Shown here piece after piece: positions 1-5,071 of a DNA stretch of 12,426 bases (the stretch's first letter is position 1; every line of letters begins with the position of its first letter). The DNA comes from Acidimicrobiia bacterium (lineage in GTDB: Bacteria > Actinomycetota > Acidimicrobiia > Spongiisociales > UBA5794). Where the stretch lies: positions 1 through 12,426 of the forward strand of contig JAUXCV010000024.1 of assembly GCA_030618675.1 (NCBI GenBank). The letters run 5' to 3'. The notes beneath the pieces were generated by a model that saw only the letters and a list, made by a program, of their open reading frames with translations, was not told the DNA's origin and made no database searches. Both the position numbers and the translations under genes were made by a program.

Positions 1-2
1 TC

Positions 3-77
3 AACACCGGTCTGCGAGCCGGCGTAGCCGCGGACGTAGACGATCGGGTAGTAGGGCGGAGTAATCGGTTCGGTCAT
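3..77 (-). CDS. N-terminus of a possible alpha/beta-hydrolase (lipase/esterase-like), cut by window edge
   Basis: Only the first 25 codons lie in the window; the gene continues past position 1. The visible protein reads MTEPITPPYYPIVYVRGYAG followed by SQTGV. The start is supported by a GGAGGA Shine-Dalgarno at 81-86, just ahead of the ATG at 75-77. A short Pro-rich lead into a hydrophobic strand (PIVYVRGYAG) resembles the first core strand and oxyanion-hole turn of lipase-like alpha/beta-hydrolases, whose leader often runs PI-(I/V)-(Y/L)-V-(H/R)-G. With no nucleophile elbow or acid/His residues visible, the family is a tentative call and the substrate cannot be named. There is no signal peptide. 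The gene may be transcribed from the 78-390 gap, where a TAGGAT -10-like element is present at 102-107. Confidence 0.6.
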   Translation of the reverse strand, partial: MTEPITPPYYPIVYVRGYAGSQTGV

Positions 78-101
78 TGTTCCTCCAGAGTGCGTATCTC
101 G

Positions 102-107
102 ATCCTA
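102..107 (-). promoter_or_regulatory. Possible -10 element for the left-edge gene
   Basis: Read on the minus strand the element is TAGGAT, matching the actinobacterial TAnnnT pattern and four of six sigma70 -10 positions. It lies 24 bases upstream of the ATG at 77, leaving a short leader that carries the GGAGGA ribosome-binding site. No convincing -35 box is present at 16-18 bases spacing, so this is weak. It overlaps the stop codon of the doubtful small frame at 105-392. Confidence 0.22.
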
Positions 108-392
108 CGCGGCGGTTCCGGAACCCGCAGCGGGAATTCCCCGGCGCACGATCAAGCCACACACGGTGCTCTCAGAGAGTCGGGATCGGCTGCCAAGTTC
201 GCCGCTCCTGCCGGTGGGGCGATCGGCAGAAGCCGGTTCACGCGTCGAGGCTGGACGAATTTCGCCGCTCCTCTTTCGGCAGTACCGGGAATCGGGTCGG
301 ACGAGAGCGAACAACGCTCCGATCGCGACGAACACAAGCACAACCAGGATTGCCATCCCACGCTGAGGACTCTGCGTGTACGTTTGACCCAT
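105..392 (-). CDS. Doubtful small single-pass membrane protein (95 aa)
   Basis: The frame opens with MGQTYTQSPQRG, followed by a clean hydrophobic helix at about residues 13-31 (MAILVVLVFVAIGALFALV). After it comes a polar, Arg/Ser-rich tail to the stop at 105-107, 27 bases before the left-edge gene on the same strand. The soluble N-terminus, one membrane span and basic tail are what a real small membrane protein would show. Against it, no Shine-Dalgarno precedes either the ATG at 392 or the internal ATG at 356. The frame is also open far into the antisense of the next gene, and the tail is low in information. The start codon overlaps that of the opposite-strand gene inside a CCATGG palindrome. 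No family is recognised. Confidence 0.3.
   Translation of the reverse strand: MGQTYTQSPQRGMAILVVLVFVAIGALFALVRPDSRYCRKRSGEIRPASTREPASADRPTGRSGELGSRSRLSESTVCGLIVRRGIPAAGSGTAA
379..384 (+). promoter_or_regulatory. Possible leaderless -10 element for the IPT membrane protein
   Basis: TACGTT fits the TAnnnT -10 pattern and ends six bases before the ATG at 391. Transcription would then start at or within a base of the start codon, giving a leaderless message. This would explain why no Shine-Dalgarno precedes that ATG. No good -35 box is visible. Leaderless genes with this geometry are common in actinobacteria, but the motif is short and could be chance. Confidence 0.3.
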
Positions 393-2004
393 GGATGTTA
401 CGAAGATTGCAACCGCGCGAGCAGTCGCTGCGGAGAGTTCAATCACCGACCTGCGGAACCTCGCTGCCGGACTCGAGCCTGAGCGAAGAGCGAGCGCCGA
501 GAACGCGTTGGACGAAGCACTTAGGAACGTGCAGCAGATCTCTGACGGCATCACGAACGTGGTATCGGGTGACCGGGAAGCAGCCAAGGCTGCTGCACAG
601 CAAGTCGAAGCAGCCGAGAAGAAACTGGCCGAAGGTGCAAAGATCGTCGTTGGGTCCGCGCCCTCCAACCCTGAAACCCTGCAAGCAGTCTCGACCGCAA
701 CGGCGGCAATTCGCGACGCGGCGTCGGCCGTCGAGGCAACTACGTTCGAGGGCAAGACTGCCGGAGACGTTCGCCCGAAGACCGGCAGGTTGACCTCGAT
801 ACTGTTGGTGATCTTCGGCGTCACCTACTGGCTGCTGTGGGTGAATGTTCTCGATTCCCGAGAGAAGAGAGGAGCCGCCGCGATCACCCTGGTTGCGCTC
901 ACTGTCGGACTCACCGTGCTATACGTGATCGGCAAAGGTTCGTTCCGCCCCTATCTCGTAGGCACGGACCGACGCTATTCAACGTCGAAAGTACAAGTCG
1001 CGGCGTGGACGCTCATAGTGGTGACAATGGTTGGGTATCTCTCGCTTCTGATGGCGTTCCTTGTAGCGACGGATGCTGAAGGATTCGGACTTTCCATGGA
1101 TCAGATCGGCGACTACCTGATTCTGCTCGGGGGCCCATTCGCTGCTGGATTGCTCGCTTGGTATTCCACCGCCACCGGCGTAGAGAAGGGAGAGATTCAG
1201 AAGACCGAGGCACCGAGTGCGAGACCTCAACAATTGGGCCAGCAAGACAATGGAAGGGCAGATCTCGTCGACGCGCAGTATCTGCTGTTCAACCTGGTGG
1301 CGATGGGCTACGTGATTGTCGCCTTCTTCAGCGATGGCATGGGCAGGCTTCCATCGGTCCCCGCCGTCCTCCTGGCGTTGACCGGAGCGTCGGCGATGGG
1401 ATATGGCGCAACCAAGGCTCTGTTCAAGAATCCTCCGACAATCTCATCAGTCTCCCCCCTCACAGTGCGTCCAGGTGAAGTAGTAAGAATCGCAGGAACC
1501 AACTTCCGCCCGGATAACGGAGCGGGTTTCGAGGAATCGCAACCCGTGATTCTCCTGTCTGATGCTGCGGGAGAGTTGACACCGAGGCCCGACTCCGAGC
1601 CATCTGAATTGAGAGTTGACATCCCCATCGGCATCCAGCCGGGACTGCACGACTTGAGGGTGCGCTCAACGGCGCGTGTGCTGACCGGGCCGTACCAGAT
1701 CTCTGTGATAGCGGACAAGCCCGTTGTCGTCGGCCCTACCGCGAGCGAGCTAAGAGGAGGGCAACCGATGACGCTCATAGGTCGGTATCTGCTGCCAGCG
1801 AACAACGATGCCCCGCGAGTGCCGGTTCTCGTCATCATCGACGGGACAGCGACGGTCGCTGACGTGGAAGGTATCCGGGGGGCACAACAGAGAGTGTCAA
1901 TCACCCTTGACCCAAGCCTCCAGGGGGAGCACTCCGTGATCCTCCGACGAGGAGCAGTTGAGAGCGATGCGATCACGATCAGAGTTCTTCCCCCCCTTCC
2001 CTGA
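391..2004 (+). CDS. Six-span membrane protein with helical N-terminus and two C-terminal IPT/TIG-like domains
   Basis: The 537-aa protein has three parts. Residues 1-125 are Ala/Glu/Lys-rich, predicted helical and likely coiled-coil. Six hydrophobic segments follow at about 134-154, 161-181, 203-225, 240-259, 295-313 and 321-342. From 348 on, PTISSVSPLTVRPGEVVRI then AGTNF is a classic IPT/TIG start. A second, weaker IPT-like unit starts near 442 (PVVVGPT, GGQPMTLIG). Basic residues before span 1 (VRPKTGR), between spans 2 and 3 (RPYLVGTDRRYSTSK) and after span 6 (KALFK) favour both termini in the cytoplasm. The start at 391 is forced by an in-frame TGA at 385-387; it has no Shine-Dalgarno. 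It converges on the cysteine peptidase gene. IPT domains are usually binding or structural Ig-like modules; no enzymatic motif is visible and the function is unknown. Confidence 0.88.
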   Translation: MDVTKIATARAVAAESSITDLRNLAAGLEPERRASAENALDEALRNVQQISDGITNVVSGDREAAKAAAQQVEAAEKKLAEGAKIVVGSAPSNPETLQAVSTATAAIRDAASAVEATTFEGKTAGDVRPKTGRLTSILLVIFGVTYWLLWVNVLDSREKRGAAAITLVALTVGLTVLYVIGKGSFRPYLVGTDRRYSTSKVQVAAWTLIVVTMVGYLSLLMAFLVATDAEGFGLSMDQIGDYLILLGGPFAAGLLAWYSTATGVEKGEIQKTEAPSARPQQLGQQDNGRADLVDAQYLLFNLVAMGYVIVAFFSDGMGRLPSVPAVLLALTGASAMGYGATKALFKNPPTISSVSPLTVRPGEVVRIAGTNFRPDNGAGFEESQPVILLSDAAGELTPRPDSEPSELRVDIPIGIQPGLHDLRVRSTARVLTGPYQISVIADKPVVVGPTASELRGGQPMTLIGRYLLPANNDAPRVPVLVIIDGTATVADVEGIRGAQQRVSITLDPSLQGEHSVILRRGAVESDAITIRVLPPLP

Positions 2005-2089
2005 AACCGGAATGGGGCGCTGATCGGTCGGCGTCGGCGGAGCCACACCCTGAGGGACCTCAGATACTCGGAACCTCCGGACTCGGGCG

Positions 2090-2107
2090 GGCGTGTTCAA
2101 CCACGCC
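2090..2107. terminator. Possible bidirectional terminator hairpin between convergent genes
   Basis: GGCGTG and CACGCC form a perfect six-base-pair stem around a six-base loop, midway between the stop at 2004 and the convergent stop at 2115. A smaller hairpin, CTGAG/CTCAG, lies at 2050-2063. Neither is followed by a real T-run on either strand, so the assignment rests on position and stem quality. Confidence 0.35.
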
Positions 2108-2114
2108 GGTGCGC

Positions 2115-4880
2115 CTACTTCTGGACGTTGTGCCAGAGAGCCCTATCTTCCGAGGTCAGGACGAAGAGTTCGAGTCGACCATTCTGACGTTCCACGGCTC
2201 GCATCGACTGCACCGTACGTCCCAGCGGCGATCCGAGACCGCCCCACTTGCTCCAACCGTTGCTGGGCTTGGTCTGCCAGATATGCCGGCAGTCGAGATC
2301 GAGGCTGCCCCCGGAGACGCTGCGGATGCTCAGACCGAAAGCCTCCAGTCGTCCGTCACCGCCGCGACCGACCGCCAGTGGCGACATCAACCACTCGCCG
2401 GGGCGGGGGCTACCGCGGGATGCCCACCCGCTCCAGGGTCCACTCCCCGGAGCCGGTTGCCAGCGGTGCCAGAGTTCGCCACCGATACCCGGTACGAACA
2501 TCTCGAGCCGGCCATCCGCGTTGCGGCTGACTGTCGGGACGGGCTGTCCGGCCCCGCCGGTCGGGTGACCCATGTCGAGCCACGCCGACCAGGGAGCAGC
2601 CTTGTTCGGCGTCGGTTGGTAGGCGAGCCACACCCTGGGCTTCTGCAGTCCGAACTCGCTACCGCTCGGCACGCCTCCAGAGATCACAACTTCGATCCGA
2701 CCGTCGGTGTTGGCTGCGGCATCCAGGCTCAGCACTGTTACGCCGGTTCCCGGTCCGCCGAGGCTCGCCCAGGAACTCCACGGCGCCTTGCCCGGTGATG
2801 ACTGGGCGGATGTCCACACCTGATCGTCATCGCCGATCGCCAATATCTGAAGTCGACCGTCCTTGTTCATCTCCAGGGTCAGCCGGCGCAGTGTCACGCC
2901 CGACGGCTTGCCGAGACTCGCCCATCCGACCCAGGGTCCCTTGCTTGGCTGCGGTTGCCAGCGGTGCCACACTCCCCCGTCGCTACCCAGGGCGATGACC
3001 TCGAGCCGACCGTCATCGTTGGAGGCCAGCTCCGCCGCTCGCAACCAGGTCTCACCGGGGGGTCTCCCCATTGAGTCCCAACCGATCCAGGACTGGCTGG
3101 CGGGAGCAGCCTGATAACGGTGCCACAGTGACCCATCCACAGTCACAGCAACGGTCTCAAGCCGTCCATCGGAGTTTCGACCGACGGACATGTCGCTGAT
3201 GTCGATGCCTGGCCGCCCAAGCCCGAGCCAGCCGCTCCAGCTGTTGAGTGGGTGAGATCGGATCACGACGTTCTGGCGGCTCCCGTCGCCGGCGACGAGG
3301 CTTCCACTGCTCGTGAAACCCTCAATCCGGACCCGGCTGCGGGCAGCCTCATGCTGTGGCACCCAGCGGTAGGTGTTCTTCCCGGTCGTTGTGGGGATGT
3401 CGGCCGCAATCACATGCCACGTGCGTCCGCCGTCGCGAGACTCCGACAGACGGGTCCGGGTGATGGAAGCGCCCCAGACGTACCAGACGATGTCGTAAGG
3501 AAAGAGGCGGTTGATCTTCTCCCCGCCGCCGGGTTGAGTCAGGACAAGATGGTCCAGGCCGGTCCCGCCGCCCGGCTGCAACCGCTCGGCTCCCATCTTG
3601 ATCAAAGGGAGTCCTTGCCAGATCCCAACGGCGAGTTCAACGGACTGCTGCTGCCAGGTGGTTCCCCAGGTGTTGAGTAGCTTCAAGAACCGCTGACCGG
3701 TAGCAGAGAGCCGGTAGCCGTACGCCACCATCGCGTGGTTGTTGTGGTCTTCGCCCGACTTCGACATCATCCCTACCAGCACCGGTCGCCCGGCATCGAT
3801 CTCCGCCTTGATGTCGGACCAACCCCAGTTGTTTCCCGCATGGCAGACAATCGCAGACGAGGAGAAGCTGTAGCCCTGGGCGTTGATCATCGCGAACGTG
3901 TCGCCAGCCCAGCTTGGTGGCGTCTTCGTCTTGTCGATGATCTCATCGATGAGGTTCGGCACGTTGGCCATGGTGGGGTCGTGGTCGAACCAGAAATCGG
4001 CCACCTTGCCGTACCCGAGATGAGTGCCCGAACCGGGCCTGTAGTTGTCCCAGTAGCAGAACGCCATGGTCCAGGCAGTCGGACTGCACCAGTACGTCCA
4101 GTTGATCGGAGGCATCCGCATCGGATGGGGAATCGTCACCACGGTGTCCACAGCAGCACGGCCGACAGGGGTCGCCGTGGCCTCCGGGGTGCCGGCAAGG
4201 GCCGCCGCCCACGCGGCGTCGGTGGTGTCATCCGGTTCTTCGGCGCCCGCCGGTGGTTGATGCAGCGCTTCTGCAAAGGCGTCTGCTTCCTCGAACTCCA
4301 TCGAGTCGGCATCAAGCAGAAGTGTGCGATCGCCGACGATGCACTCCACGAGTTCCTCGTGAGGATTGGCGAACATCAGCCGGCCGAGTCGGGTGTCCTC
4401 CATGCTTTCGGCGGCGTCCGCTGCGCGCGACACTGCTATCGACGCAAGGTCGGCCATGAAGAAGAACGTAGGGAGGACGTTGCTCGTCATGAGGATTGGG
4501 CCACGAGTCCGCTGCGCGGACACGTACACGGTGCCAAATCGACCGAACTCGTCTTCCACCTGCTGCATCAGCGGCGGGGTCGCCCAGTGACGCCCTTCGG
4601 GCTCCATGCCCATCTCTCGATGGAGAGCGCCGATGCGCGCGAGCAGTGCCCCCACGGCCGGGAAGACGTCGGATTCCAGTGCGAACGGGGTCGCATAGGC
4701 GAAGGGTCGCCCATCCAGTCCCGACACGTGCAGAATGGGTCCGATGGTCGCAGGCGCCCCCCATGTTGCCTCAGCGTGACTCCGGGCGACGCGACGCGCC
4801 CCATCCTCAGTCACGGTGGCGGCCTCATGCTCGAATCCGTCCGGCCAAGTCGTACCCAGCGAGATCTCACGCCGCGGCAT
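2115..4880 (-). CDS. Papain/C39-like cysteine peptidase with seven-repeat PLL/DUF346-type propeller
   Basis: The 921-aa protein shows a papain-fold peptidase core at about residues 245-430. The nucleophile is Cys265 (WCSPTAW), the general base His382 (NNHAMVAYGY) and the third residue Asn403 (LLNTWGTTW). This order and these motifs match C39-like peptidases of the Peptidase_C39_2 type. Residues 1-240 form an unrecognised domain ending in an acidic/Ala linker; it may be a propeptide. Residues 445-545 look like an Ig-like domain. From about 546 to the end are seven repeats built on W-S-x-W, DGRLE and LWHRWQ motifs, as in DUF346/PLL lectin propellers. There is no signal peptide or membrane segment. 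The start ATG has an AAAGGGGG ribosome-binding site upstream. The gene follows the subtilase on the same strand after 191 bp and has a possible promoter of its own. Substrate and cell location are unknown. Confidence 0.9.
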   Translation of the reverse strand: MPRREISLGTTWPDGFEHEAATVTEDGARRVARSHAEATWGAPATIGPILHVSGLDGRPFAYATPFALESDVFPAVGALLARIGALHREMGMEPEGRHWATPPLMQQVEDEFGRFGTVYVSAQRTRGPILMTSNVLPTFFFMADLASIAVSRAADAAESMEDTRLGRLMFANPHEELVECIVGDRTLLLDADSMEFEEADAFAEALHQPPAGAEEPDDTTDAAWAAALAGTPEATATPVGRAAVDTVVTIPHPMRMPPINWTYWCSPTAWTMAFCYWDNYRPGSGTHLGYGKVADFWFDHDPTMANVPNLIDEIIDKTKTPPSWAGDTFAMINAQGYSFSSSAIVCHAGNNWGWSDIKAEIDAGRPVLVGMMSKSGEDHNNHAMVAYGYRLSATGQRFLKLLNTWGTTWQQQSVELAVGIWQGLPLIKMGAERLQPGGGTGLDHLVLTQPGGGEKINRLFPYDIVWYVWGASITRTRLSESRDGGRTWHVIAADIPTTTGKNTYRWVPQHEAARSRVRIEGFTSSGSLVAGDGSRQNVVIRSHPLNSWSGWLGLGRPGIDISDMSVGRNSDGRLETVAVTVDGSLWHRYQAAPASQSWIGWDSMGRPPGETWLRAAELASNDDGRLEVIALGSDGGVWHRWQPQPSKGPWVGWASLGKPSGVTLRRLTLEMNKDGRLQILAIGDDDQVWTSAQSSPGKAPWSSWASLGGPGTGVTVLSLDAAANTDGRIEVVISGGVPSGSEFGLQKPRVWLAYQPTPNKAAPWSAWLDMGHPTGGAGQPVPTVSRNADGRLEMFVPGIGGELWHRWQPAPGSGPWSGWASRGSPRPGEWLMSPLAVGRGGDGRLEAFGLSIRSVSGGSLDLDCRHIWQTKPSNGWSKWGGLGSPLGRTVQSMRAVERQNGRLELFVLTSEDRALWHNVQK
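2118..3245 (-). repeat. Seven PLL/DUF346-type propeller repeats
   Basis: These encode residues 546-921 of the cysteine peptidase. Each unit of about 50-60 residues carries W-S-G-W near its start, a Gly/Pro turn (LG-x-P), DGRLE in the middle and LWHRWQ or a variant near the end. I count seven W-x-x-W/DGRLE pairs; the fourth and sixth units have insertions before the final strand. Seven units fit the seven-bladed fold of Photorhabdus PLL lectin. Family knowledge suggests sugar binding, but ligand residues cannot be confirmed here. The repeats have diverged at the DNA level, unlike those of the neighbouring subtilase. Confidence 0.75.
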
Positions 4881-4912
4881 CAGTGCCCCCTTTGGCTGCT
4901 GGTTCTACTCCA

Positions 4913-4941
4913 ACTGTATGCCCTTGCCGGTGATCTGGCTA
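4913..4941 (-). promoter_or_regulatory. Possible promoter for the cysteine peptidase gene
   Basis: Read on the minus strand there is TAGCCA (4936-4941), 17 bases, then TACAGT (4913-4918). Each box matches four of six sigma70 consensus positions at the optimal spacing. The implied start near 4906 leaves a leader of about 26 bases containing the AAAGGGGG ribosome-binding site. The element lies in the 191-bp gap after the subtilase stop, so the peptidase gene could be expressed on its own as well as by read-through. Confidence 0.35.
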
Positions 4942-5071
4942 GGGTCGAGCAGGTGTCCCATGTCGCTTTCGCGGGCGCGCCGCCACCGCCTGTTCTCGTC
5001 GTCGTCCCTCCTGGCAGTTACCATTGCTCCCACGACCGTCGGCCGCGATGGGCGGACCCTGTCGCTCGCGC

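Larger units (their letters stand above)
78..390. other. Divergent intergenic region (313 bp)
   Basis: This gap separates the minus-strand left-edge gene from the plus-strand IPT membrane protein, so it should carry outward promoters for both. It contains the possible minus -10 at 102-107, the possible plus -10 at 379-384 and the doubtful small membrane frame described separately. I see no long inverted repeats, operator-like palindromes or RNA genes in it. Confidence 0.5.

Noticed and set aside
1308..2048. Minus-strand open frame of 246 codons
   Set aside because: Antisense to the IPT domains of the plus-strand membrane protein; translation is low-information.
4905..5024. Small minus-strand frame of 39 codons between the two peptidases
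   Set aside because: Ribosome-binding site too close to its ATG, very basic low-complexity start, and it overlaps the likely promoter of the downstream peptidase.
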